Source: Nitratiruptor sp. (GTDB lineage: Bacteria; Campylobacterota; Campylobacteria; Campylobacterales; Nitratiruptoraceae). From it: a stretch of DNA of 34,823 bases. The stretch is taken from assembly GCA_027036935.1 (NCBI GenBank), contig JALWCE010000051.1:1-34823 (forward strand). Direction: 5' to 3'. Shown here piece by piece: positions 18,785 through 27,141 of the stretch. Position 1 is the first letter of the stretch, and each line of letters begins with the position of its first letter. A model generated the notes under the pieces. It ran no database searches. It was not told the origin of the DNA and saw only the letters and a program-made list of their open reading frames with translations. The position numbers and the translations under genes are program-made.

Positions 18785-19705
18785 TTACTCCTCCTCTTGG
18801 AGGATAGCTGGTGGTTGGCCAGTTAGGGTCTTAAGAAAGGCTACGATAGCCTCTTGCTCTTTGGTCGAGAGATAAAAGCCTAAATTATAGTATGTCATCT
18901 TGGCTACGGCTTGGCGCAGCGTAGGAATAGTGCCGTCGTGAAAATATGGAGCGCTCAAAGCGACGTTACGAAGAGATGGGACTTTGTAGACCCCTTTATC
19001 TTCGGGGTTTTTCGTCACTTCGTAGCGGTCATGGGGGAAAGGAGCACGATAGGGGATAATTGTGCCTATCTTTTGGAAAGAGTTGCCTCCTAGATTGATG
19101 CCGTTGTGGCAGGTGACGCATCCGAGCTTTTTAAAGAGCAAATAGCCTCGCTGCTCTTGTGGAGTAAGAGAGACCTCTTTTCGCAAGAAGCGATCGAATT
19201 TAGAGTTGGGAGTATAAAGCGCTTTTTCAAATTCGGCAAGAGCTTGGGTTACCATATCAAAAGTAATTTTTGGGTTGCCAAATAGACGTTTAAAGGCTTT
19301 TTTGTAGTAGGGAGAGCTTTGTAAACGAGTAAGGAGCAAGTTTGTGCTCATATTCATCTCTTTAGGATTGTGCAAGGGGCCGGCCGCTTGCTCTTGCAGC
19401 GAGGAGGCTCTGCCGTTCCAAAATTGGGCAAATTGAAAAAAGGCGTTATATACCGTGGGTGAGTTGAGTTCTCCTTTTTGACCCCCAACCCCTTGGGAGA
19501 GAGCTCGATCGTCCGCTCCAGCATGGGAGGGTTTGTGACAGCTGGCGCAAGAGACGGATTTGTCGCTTGAGAGAAGCGGATCAAAAAAGAGGCTCTTGCC
19601 AAGGAGTGCTAGTTTCTTATTATAGGCTATCTTTTTTGGAATGGGGGCAAAGGGGAGTTGGGCAAGAAGCAACAGCGGTAGTATGAGTGGTAAAAGTAGT
19701 CTCAT
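18785..19705 (-). CDS. Di-heme cytochrome c peroxidase (CcpA/MauG family)
   Basis: Signal peptide; two CxxCH motifs (CASCHKPSHAGADD, CVTCHNGINLGG); PSLRNVALSAPYFHDGTIPTLRQAV. Confidence 0.95.
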   Translation of the reverse strand: MRLLLPLILPLLLLAQLPFAPIPKKIAYNKKLALLGKSLFFDPLLSSDKSVSCASCHKPSHAGADDRALSQGVGGQKGELNSPTVYNAFFQFAQFWNGRASSLQEQAAGPLHNPKEMNMSTNLLLTRLQSSPYYKKAFKRLFGNPKITFDMVTQALAEFEKALYTPNSKFDRFLRKEVSLTPQEQRGYLLFKKLGCVTCHNGINLGGNSFQKIGTIIPYRAPFPHDRYEVTKNPEDKGVYKVPSLRNVALSAPYFHDGTIPTLRQAVAKMTYYNLGFYLSTKEQEAIVAFLKTLTGQPPAILQEEE

Positions 19706-20351
19706 TTTTTACTCTTTTGGCCAGATATAAAAATTTTTTAAGCCCCATTTTCTCTTTTTTTTGGATTTTATATCCAATGAGCTTTAAATAGTGCCTGATC
19801 TCTTTTTGACTCACTCCGCTTCGCTTAGCGTAGCGTTTGAGCAAGTAGGTAGGTATTTTGGTATGGGACTTTAAAAAATTATCGGCTAAGGCCTCATACT
19901 CTTTAGCTTTTTTGGGGTGGTAACAAAATCTGGCAAAGACAAAAGGTAGACCCGTCTTTTCATACCATAAAGAGGCTAAATCCTTACAGGTAGGATTTTT
20001 TTGAAGCAGCGCCTTGTCCCCTATGCGTACTTCTCCTTGGATACCAAGTACTTTGGCCAAAACATTGGAGGTATTGGACTCTTCATCCTCTTTAGGCGGA
20101 CCGGGACAAATAAGAACGCTCAGAACCCTTTGGTAAGCTACGATCCCAAAGTCGCTACAACGATATTTTGGTGAGAATATACTCGATATTACCGCCGCTT
20201 CTACCCGTCTTTTAACAAATTTTTTGTTTACTTGCGCGGGAGTACCTTTATAAAATTCCAAAGCTTTGCGACTGCTGGAGTTTTTGAGTTCTTTTTTTAA
20301 GAAAATATAAAAGGGAAGTAAATTAATATAGTCTATTTTGCCGATAATCAT
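19620..20351 (-). CDS. mqnA: MqnA-like chorismate dehydratase (futalosine menaquinone pathway)
   Basis: MIIGKIDYINLLPFYIF...FYKGTPAQVNKKFVKRRVEAAVISSIFSPKYRCSDFGIVAYQRVLSVLI; internal Met at 20351 preferred over the track start 20423. Confidence 0.8.
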   Translation of the reverse strand: MIIGKIDYINLLPFYIFLKKELKNSSSRKALEFYKGTPAQVNKKFVKRRVEAAVISSIFSPKYRCSDFGIVAYQRVLSVLICPGPPKEDEESNTSNVLAKVLGIQGEVRIGDKALLQKNPTCKDLASLWYEKTGLPFVFARFCYHPKKAKEYEALADNFLKSHTKIPTYLLKRYAKRSGVSQKEIRHYLKLIGYKIQKKEKMGLKKFLYLAKRVKNETTFTTHTTAVASCPTPLCPHSKKDSL

Positions 20352-20414
20352 AAAAATTATTATATTCAAATTTTTGATAAAATAGGTCCAAAGAAAGTAA
20401 AAAAAGGAAAAAAG

Positions 20415-20636
20415 ATGGTACAAGTGGAATTTTTAGGGCCTATTGGGAAAAAACCGATCCTCTTAGAGGTTAAAAATCTCAAAGATGTGGCCAAAGAGCT
20501 TCAAAAAGATAAAGAGCTTCAAAAATGGCTTAACGAGTGTGCGGTGGCTGTCAACGATCGACTCGTCCAGAGTTTGGATGTAGAGCTCAAAGAGGGAGAT
20601 AAAGTAACGCTTCTTCCTCCCGTGTGCGGAGGTTGA
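20415..20636 (+). CDS. moaD: Molybdopterin synthase small subunit MoaD
   Basis: 73-aa ubiquitin-like protein ending VTLLPPVCGG with the C-terminal di-glycine. Confidence 0.93.
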   Translation: MVQVEFLGPIGKKPILLEVKNLKDVAKELQKDKELQKWLNECAVAVNDRLVQSLDVELKEGDKVTLLPPVCGG

Positions 20637-20637
20637 G

Positions 20638-21081
20638 ATGTTAGAGCTTTATCTTGGACAGCTGGATGTGGACAAGATCTTTTTGCGATGGCGAAAATGG
20701 GGGGAGAGGAAAAATTACGGAGCTTTTATTACTTTTATAGGCACGGTGCGAGCCGAAGAGGATATAGAGGCCTTGAGTTTTGATGTATACGAGCCTATTT
20801 TGACTCAATGGTTTGAGGAGTGGCAGCAAAAAGCCAAGGCCAAGGGGGCTTATTTGATGATGGCCCACTCTATTGGCAATGTACCGGTGCATACATCTAG
20901 CTATATGGCTGCAGTCTTTAGTCCAAAGCGTCGGGTAGCTTTAGAGCTTATTGAGGAATTTGTGGAGGATTTTAAAGCAAACGCACCCATATGGAAGTAT
21001 GATGTCATAGCAGGGAAGCGCCGCTACGCTCGTGAGCGCAGTCATAAGATAGTAGGTAGCGGTTTGCTTGCGAGTAAATGA
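20638..21081 (+). CDS. moaE: Molybdopterin synthase catalytic subunit MoaE
   Basis: GAFITFIGTVRAEE...LSFDVYEPI...MMAHSIGNVPVHTSSYMAAVFSPKRRVALELIEEFVEDFKANAPIWKYDVI. Confidence 0.93.
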   Translation: MLELYLGQLDVDKIFLRWRKWGERKNYGAFITFIGTVRAEEDIEALSFDVYEPILTQWFEEWQQKAKAKGAYLMMAHSIGNVPVHTSSYMAAVFSPKRRVALELIEEFVEDFKANAPIWKYDVIAGKRRYARERSHKIVGSGLLASK

Positions 21082-21163
21082 GCAAAATGTGGCTAGATGT
21101 AGCTAAAAATCTTTTAATTGTATTATGATTTTATGATAGAATAAACAAATAAGGAGTTGATAA

Positions 21164-21931
21164 ATGGCTTTAAAACCGAAAAAATGGCTTATGAGTATTT
21201 TTGGCGTCAACTATCAAAATAATGAAGAGGAGACGGAGGTCGATCCGACTCATACGATGATTATTCCCAGAGGTACCAACGTAACGGGTCGTATAATAGG
21301 TAATGATTCTGTCCATTTAGATGGATATTACCAAGGGGATATCAAGGTAAACAACATAGTTATTTTGGGTACTACGGGAGAGCTTTATGGGGATATTAAA
21401 GCCCAACGGGTCATTATTAATGGCCATTTTCAAGGCGATATCATTGCAGATAGCGTAGAGATATTGGAAAAAGGAAAGTGTGAAGGCAAGATACAGGCCA
21501 ATAAAGTTCTGATCAAAGGATATTATAAAGGAAAACTCTTAGCCGGCGGACTTTTTATTGATGCTGGGGGAGAGACCTATGCCGATGCCCAGATAAAAAA
21601 GGTGGTAGTAGCTGGAGTGTTGGAGGGCAATGTGGCTTGTAAGGAGCTTCGAACTCTTCCAACATGTGTCTTGCGAGGTAAAATGTTTGCCGATGAGATA
21701 CAAAACGAGGGTGGAAGAATAGAAGGATATATTGGACGATATACCGATCTTGCCGCTCAAGATCAAGAGATGGCCTATTATCTTAATATTTTTAACTCCC
21801 GAAGCGATTACATTCTTTTAGAAGACAAAGAGTATGCAGTGAATGTGGAAGAGGAGCTAAAAAAAGAGAAAGAGCAAGAAGAAAACGAGTGTATAGAAGT
21901 GCTCATAGACAATAAAAAAGGAGAGAAGTGA
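21164..21931 (+). CDS. Bactofilin (polymer-forming cytoskeletal protein, DUF583)
   Basis: PRGTNVTGRIIGNDSVHLDGYYQGDIKVNNIVILGTTGELYGDIKAQRVIINGHFQGDIIADSVEILEKGKCEGKIQANKVLIKGYYKGKL beta-helix repeats. Confidence 0.92.
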   Translation: MALKPKKWLMSIFGVNYQNNEEETEVDPTHTMIIPRGTNVTGRIIGNDSVHLDGYYQGDIKVNNIVILGTTGELYGDIKAQRVIINGHFQGDIIADSVEILEKGKCEGKIQANKVLIKGYYKGKLLAGGLFIDAGGETYADAQIKKVVVAGVLEGNVACKELRTLPTCVLRGKMFADEIQNEGGRIEGYIGRYTDLAAQDQEMAYYLNIFNSRSDYILLEDKEYAVNVEEELKKEKEQEENECIEVLIDNKKGEK

Positions 21932-22584
21932 TGAGAAATTTTACAGCTCTATTTTTTTTGATGATATGGATGCTCGGGGCTAATAGTCTATTTGCCGAAA
22001 AATTAAAAGTCAATATTACAAAAGATCTACCCTATGTGGATGTGGATGTATGGGGTGTGCCCGTGCGGATACAGCGTATTCAAGATACCCATCATAAATT
22101 GCGTAACAGCTATATACGCACCTCTCGCCCCACTCCGCCCTTTTATGTCCAAAAATTTCAGCCAATTCCGGGGATAGAGACCTATGGAGAGCTAGAGACT
22201 ATCTACTTTATCCGTGACAAATTAAACAGCGACCAAGGGCTGCTTATAGATGGGCGAATGCCTCAGTGGTACAAGCAAGGGACTATTCCCGGAGCTATGA
22301 ATATCCCTTTTTCCATGTTGGCAGATAAGCGTTATACCGAGAAAATCCTTTCATTATTCGGCGCGCAAAAAAAGGGAGATAAGTGGGATTTTTCTAAAGC
22401 TTTGACCATTTTAGTCTTTGATAACGGGCCTTGGTGTCAACAAGCCGTTACAGCAATAAAACATCTTGTGGCTCTTGGATATCCAAAAGAGAAGATCAAG
22501 TACTATAGAGGCGGTATGCAGTATTGGCAAATTGTGGGACTGACTGTCTTTAATCCTATTACATTAAAAGAGGTGAAATATTAA
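21928..22584 (+). CDS. Secreted rhodanese-like protein, paralogue 1 (Cys-to-Asp at presumed catalytic position)
   Basis: Signal peptide; rhodanese features GLLIDGRMPQWYKQGTIPGAMNIPFSML and VFDNGPWCQQA...LGYPKEKIKYYRGGMQYWQIVGL; start overlaps the bactofilin stop (ATGA). Confidence 0.88.
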   Translation: MMRNFTALFFLMIWMLGANSLFAEKLKVNITKDLPYVDVDVWGVPVRIQRIQDTHHKLRNSYIRTSRPTPPFYVQKFQPIPGIETYGELETIYFIRDKLNSDQGLLIDGRMPQWYKQGTIPGAMNIPFSMLADKRYTEKILSLFGAQKKGDKWDFSKALTILVFDNGPWCQQAVTAIKHLVALGYPKEKIKYYRGGMQYWQIVGLTVFNPITLKEVKY

Positions 22585-22639
22585 AAGTTAAGAGATTTTA
22601 GTAAGAAGTTTTTTTAAATGTATTGATAAAGGATATACA

Positions 22640-24307
22640 ATGATACGAGTATTTATAGCTTTTTTTCTGCTATTTACTTTAGGCAATGCGAGCCCGACGA
22701 CGAGTGAGTTGGCCAAAGATATCAATTTGGCTGGCAAACAAAGAATGTTGATACAAAGAATGAGCAAAGAGGCCTTGATGGTGGCTCTTCATGTTAATGA
22801 GCAAGAGGCCAAAAAAGATTTAAAAGAAGATATGAAACTATTTTCAAGAACCTTACAAGGGCTATTGCAAGGGGATAAAGAGTTAGGGCTCGTTCGAGTA
22901 GAAGATCAAAAGATCAAAGAGGCGATCAAAGATTTGCAAAAGCGTTGGCAGCCTTTTAAGCAGTCTTTAGAGAAAGTGATAGATGGAAAGTTTGATAAGA
23001 AAACGATCGAGTATATAAAAGAGAATAATTTAGATTTATTAAAACGAATGAATGCAATTGTGGAGATGTATGTAGCTTTGAACAAAGGGGCAAAGATTAA
23101 AAGAGCGCAAGCGATAAATCTTGCGGGTAAAGAGAGAATGCTCTCCCAAAAGATTGCTAAAGATGTGTTGCTTGTGCAGTATGGATACAAAGATCAAGCT
23201 CCTATTCTTCGCAAGGATAAAGAATTATTTGCCAAAATTTTACATGGATTACGAAAAGGGGATAAAAAGCTTGGGCTAGAAGAGACGAAGCTACCATGGA
23301 TAAATAGAGAGCTCCATAAAGCCAAAAAAATGTGGCAAGAGTATAAAAAGCTTGCTGTGCCTAAAAAATTATCCAAAGAAAAATTGGCGGCATTGGTACA
23401 AAAGAGTAATTTGTTGTTGGCCCAGATGGACAAGATCACCAAGATGTATGAGAAGTCCATCAATAGAGAAAAACGTGCGCGAGCCCTTTCTCAGTTGGTA
23501 AGTAGTTTTGAAAAACAAGAACAAGAAGCCAAACATATTATCAATCTTGCGGGTAAACAGCGGATGTTGACCCAGCGTATGAGTAAATTGGCTTTGATGG
23601 ATGCTTTGAATATCGATAAACAAAAAACGCAAAAACTACTTAAAAATTCTTATCAATTGTACGATAAAACTCTTCGCGGTTTTTTGGTAGGAGATAAGGA
23701 GCTGCAGCTACCTCCTGCAAAAAACGAGGTTATTAAAAAGGAGATTGCAAAAGTGCAAGAGGTTTGGAAACCTTTTAAAAAGAGTGTAGAGCAAGCGCTC
23801 GCCTCACAAGGAAAGGATCCCAACGCTTTGGCATATATCATAGCCAACAATGAAGAGCTTTTGAAAAGATCAAACGATCTTGTGCAAACTTTCAAAAAAG
23901 AGTATGCTACTCATAATTTCTTGGAAGACGCTAGAAAAGAGATCGTCGATATTGCAGGACGTCAACGGATGTTGACGCAAAAGATGACAAAAGAGAAGAT
24001 GCTCGTAACATTGGGCATCAATCCTCAGACCAATTGGAAAAAGATGGTAGCAACCGTAGAATTGTTTGATACCTCACTGAAACGATTGATGTATGGAGAC
24101 AAAAAGCATTACATCATCAAGCCCACCAATCCAAAACTGGTGGCTCAGTATAAAAAAGTGGCCTCTTTGTGGCAAGAGCTCAAACCTCTTTATTTAAAAA
24201 AGAAAAATAGTCCTAAAGAGCTTAATCTCATTATTCAAAAAAATCCCATTCTTTTGAAAGAGATGGATAAAGCTGTTAAACTTTCAGAAGTAGTACTTGA
24301 ATATTAA
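22640..24307 (+). CDS. Secreted protein with four tandem PilJ-type (NarX-like) helical modules
   Basis: Signal peptide; four copies of (I)(N/D)(L/I)AG(K/R)xRMLxQ(R/K)(M/I)xK starting at nt 22721, 23111, 23537 and 23942, each followed by LF..L..L..GDK and a W..(Y/F/L)K segment; no TM or cytoplasmic signalling domain after the signal peptide. Confidence 0.88.
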   Translation: MIRVFIAFFLLFTLGNASPTTSELAKDINLAGKQRMLIQRMSKEALMVALHVNEQEAKKDLKEDMKLFSRTLQGLLQGDKELGLVRVEDQKIKEAIKDLQKRWQPFKQSLEKVIDGKFDKKTIEYIKENNLDLLKRMNAIVEMYVALNKGAKIKRAQAINLAGKERMLSQKIAKDVLLVQYGYKDQAPILRKDKELFAKILHGLRKGDKKLGLEETKLPWINRELHKAKKMWQEYKKLAVPKKLSKEKLAALVQKSNLLLAQMDKITKMYEKSINREKRARALSQLVSSFEKQEQEAKHIINLAGKQRMLTQRMSKLALMDALNIDKQKTQKLLKNSYQLYDKTLRGFLVGDKELQLPPAKNEVIKKEIAKVQEVWKPFKKSVEQALASQGKDPNALAYIIANNEELLKRSNDLVQTFKKEYATHNFLEDARKEIVDIAGRQRMLTQKMTKEKMLVTLGINPQTNWKKMVATVELFDTSLKRLMYGDKKHYIIKPTNPKLVAQYKKVASLWQELKPLYLKKKNSPKELNLIIQKNPILLKEMDKAVKLSEVVLEY

Positions 24308-24317
24308 AGGATCGTCG

Positions 24318-24992
24318 ATGAGAATTGTGGTCACGCTTGTTTTGTTGGTGGGTCTAGCCTTTGGTGCAACAAAGAAAAAAGAAGATGAGATCTATCTTGT
24401 CAAAATCACCCCCGATATCCCTTATGTTTACGTAGATCATAAGGGCGTTAAGGTAAAAGTGATGCGTATTCAAGATACCAATCATCTTCTTACCGACGAT
24501 TATAGTAAGACTTCTCGGCCTTGCCCTCCCTTTTGTATCCATCCTATCAAGGTGGATAAAAGGGTAAAGACGGTGGCAACAGTAGAAGTCGTGAAATTTA
24601 TGAGAGACAAGGTAAATAGCGGTAAAGGGATTATTATTGATGCAAGACTGCCTAAATGGTATTATGCCGAGACTATTCCCTCAGCCATTAATGTCCCTTT
24701 TACTTTTTTGGAGTCCAATCCTCCTAAGGAAAAAGTCGTCGCTTTTTTTAAGCTGCTTGGTGCAAAAGAGAAAAATGGTAAGTTGGACTTTTCAAACGCA
24801 AAAGAGTTATTAATTTTTTGTAATGGCGTATGGTGCGACCAATCGCCGCGGTTGATTAGAAATTTGATAAAGTATGGATATCCCACGGACAAAATCCTTT
24901 ATTACCGCAACGGTATGCAAGGATGGAAGCTGTTGGGACTTACGACTGTGGTCGAAAAAGGAAACTTTATCAAAAACAGTCAAACCAAATAG
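24318..24992 (+). CDS. Secreted rhodanese-like protein, paralogue 2 (Cys-containing)
   Basis: Signal peptide MRIVVTLVLLVGLAFGA; same N-terminal extension as paralogue 1 (RIQDTNH...TSRPCPPFC) and rhodanese loop IFCNGVWCDQSPR...YYRNGMQGWKLLGL; RBS AAAGG before 24318. Confidence 0.9.
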   Translation: MRIVVTLVLLVGLAFGATKKKEDEIYLVKITPDIPYVYVDHKGVKVKVMRIQDTNHLLTDDYSKTSRPCPPFCIHPIKVDKRVKTVATVEVVKFMRDKVNSGKGIIIDARLPKWYYAETIPSAINVPFTFLESNPPKEKVVAFFKLLGAKEKNGKLDFSNAKELLIFCNGVWCDQSPRLIRNLIKYGYPTDKILYYRNGMQGWKLLGLTTVVEKGNFIKNSQTK

Positions 24993-25004
24993 AAAGGAAA
25001 AACC

Positions 25005-26093
25005 ATGAAACGAAATACAAGTGTTGAAGAAGAATTCTTTGCCTATGGAGAGGGCGCTAATGGAGCACATGATCCTAATGATCATCATTTTAAGGCTGCT
25101 CCGACTCCAAGTCCTTTTTCCAAGATAATTCAAATACTTCTTATTATTGTACTGATCGCTCTTTTGATCGTGTTGGGTATTATAGGATATATGTATGCCA
25201 AAAAGGCTTTTGCTGAGCATCAAAGTGCTCAACCGGTAGCTGCTGTGGAAAAAAAAAAGCAACATGCTTCCACAACAGCCTCACAATCATCCCTCATATC
25301 TCAAGGAGTTAGTGGTACTTTAAGTACGCCAGAACACTCCAAGCAGTCAAAAAGTTCCTTAGCGGCAGCATCTTTAGTATCACAATCTCAGCAGGCGGCT
25401 GCCGTCTCTTCTCATAAAAGTCCATCCACAAAAGTCCAAAGTAGCGTGTTGACCCAAAAGGTCCAGTCTGCTTCTTTTGTATCTGAAAAAGTGGCTCAAT
25501 CCACGACGAACTCTTCGGTCTCTAGTGCTTTAGCTTCAGTACAAGCAAGTGCCGAACAGACCAAAAAAGTTGCATCTTCTTCGGTAGGGCAAAAAAGTGT
25601 ACAAGAGATGAGTGACGAGGAGCTGATCGAATATCTTCGCTCTTTAAAACCTGATCAGCTAAAAAATATAGATATCGAAAAATTGATTTTAGAGCGTAAA
25701 AAAAGCTCCGGTTCTAAAAAAAAAGTGGCAGTAGCCAAAACTGAATATCTAAACAACCAGGTCGTTTTGGATAAAAATGTACAAAAAAAGAAAAAAGAGG
25801 CTACTCCAATTGCTCAATTGAGTCAAAAACTTGCAGCTATTGTTAAAACTCCTCCCGTAATTAAAGAGACCAAAGAAAAAAGTTATATCAAAGGGCTGGT
25901 ACAAGAAGCTCAAACCAGAGAGGCGGTCAACCGATACTATGTCGTAGCACCGGGAGATACGTTATCAAAAATCGCAAAGAGATTTTATGGTCAAGCCTCT
26001 GCGTATGTAAAAATCTATGAGGCTAATCAGGATATCATTAAAGATCCAAAACTTATTTTTCCGGGGCAAAAGTTAAGAATTCCCAAATATTGA
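25005..26093 (+). CDS. Single-pass membrane protein with Ser/Gln-rich linker and C-terminal LysM domain
   Basis: TM IIQILLIIVLIALLIVLGIIGYMY; Ser/Gln/Ala-rich region; LysM YYVVAPGDTLSKIAKRFYGQASAYVKIYEANQDIIKDPKLIFPGQKLRIP. Confidence 0.9.
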   Translation: MKRNTSVEEEFFAYGEGANGAHDPNDHHFKAAPTPSPFSKIIQILLIIVLIALLIVLGIIGYMYAKKAFAEHQSAQPVAAVEKKKQHASTTASQSSLISQGVSGTLSTPEHSKQSKSSLAAASLVSQSQQAAAVSSHKSPSTKVQSSVLTQKVQSASFVSEKVAQSTTNSSVSSALASVQASAEQTKKVASSSVGQKSVQEMSDEELIEYLRSLKPDQLKNIDIEKLILERKKSSGSKKKVAVAKTEYLNNQVVLDKNVQKKKKEATPIAQLSQKLAAIVKTPPVIKETKEKSYIKGLVQEAQTREAVNRYYVVAPGDTLSKIAKRFYGQASAYVKIYEANQDIIKDPKLIFPGQKLRIPKY

Positions 26094-26106
26094 GAGTAGA
26101 GCGTAG

Positions 26107-27141
26107 GTGAAGAACAAATTTATTATAACGATAACCGATGTACATGGAACGAAGCAGTATACGCTTCATCAAATTGTCAAAAAGGTTATATTAGGTATCA
26201 TTATTTTAATAGTGATTGCGGTGGGTTTGGCTATGATGCTCTCACACTTCTTAATCCAAGATGTGGAGAATCTACGAAGCCAAACCCAAATTTTAGAACA
26301 AACTGCCAAAAGATTAAAGCGTGAAAACAAGCAGCTTGCCGCCAAAAAGAGGCGTTTGGAGCGATTTAGCAATTTTTTGCTTTTGCAGCAAAGAGATTTA
26401 GAATCAAAAAATCAAGAGCTTCATCAAGCTATACAAGAGCAAAAAGAGAAACTTTTATCTTTAAATGATAAGTTAAAGGAGGTGGAAAAAATTTTAGGTA
26501 TAGAGGAGGTGGAATCAGAAAGTAATGTCACAACACTTCCAAAACGTGTAGAAAAACTCGAACAAAAGAGTTTAATCTATTTTTCGAAAGTACAAAAGCT
26601 CTCCAAATATGAGAAGAAGCTTTTGTATAGAACCATCCCTATCGGACTTCCCGTACGCTATAGACGTATATCCGCTCGATTTGGTTATCGGCAACATCCT
26701 ATTTATTATCGCAAAATGTTCCATTTTGGTTTGGATCTCAGTGCTCCTATTGGTAGAACCATCTACGCTCCGGCTGATGGGGTGATCTATTTTGCCGGTG
26801 TGCGAAACGGATATGGGAAGTTTTTGATGATAGAGCACCCTTTTGGCTTTATGACAGCTTATGGACATTTGAGTAAAATTTTGGTACGGCCGGGGCAGTA
26901 TGTCAAAAGAGGAGAACCTATAGCAAAAGTTGGCAATACGGGAAGAAGTACCGGACCCCATTTACACTATGAAGTTCGTTATCTCTCTTACTGGCTCGAT
27001 CCGCTAAAATTTCTTTATTGGGATAGAAAAAATGATTTTGCTTCGATGAAAAGGATCCCTAAAGTTGATTGGAATGGATTGTTAAAAGTTTTACGAAAGC
27101 GCTATTTGAGCGTACAAGTCATCAAAAAAGGAGCCAAATGA
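26107..27141 (+). CDS. M23-family peptidoglycan metallopeptidase with N-terminal TM and coiled coil (Csd1-like)
   Basis: GTG start; HFGLDLSAPIGRTIYAPADGVIYFAGVRNGYGKFLMIEHPFGFMTAYGHLSKI...GRSTGPHLHYEVRY with Zn ligands intact. Confidence 0.92.
   Translation: MKNKFIITITDVHGTKQYTLHQIVKKVILGIIILIVIAVGLAMMLSHFLIQDVENLRSQTQILEQTAKRLKRENKQLAAKKRRLERFSNFLLLQQRDLESKNQELHQAIQEQKEKLLSLNDKLKEVEKILGIEEVESESNVTTLPKRVEKLEQKSLIYFSKVQKLSKYEKKLLYRTIPIGLPVRYRRISARFGYRQHPIYYRKMFHFGLDLSAPIGRTIYAPADGVIYFAGVRNGYGKFLMIEHPFGFMTAYGHLSKILVRPGQYVKRGEPIAKVGNTGRSTGPHLHYEVRYLSYWLDPLKFLYWDRKNDFASMKRIPKVDWNGLLKVLRKRYLSVQVIKKGAK

Noticed and set aside
22721-24307. Periodic motif as DNA tandem repeat or CRISPR
   Set aside because: Similarity is at protein level with about 390-430 nt spacing and diverged nucleotides; not a CRISPR or satellite repeat.
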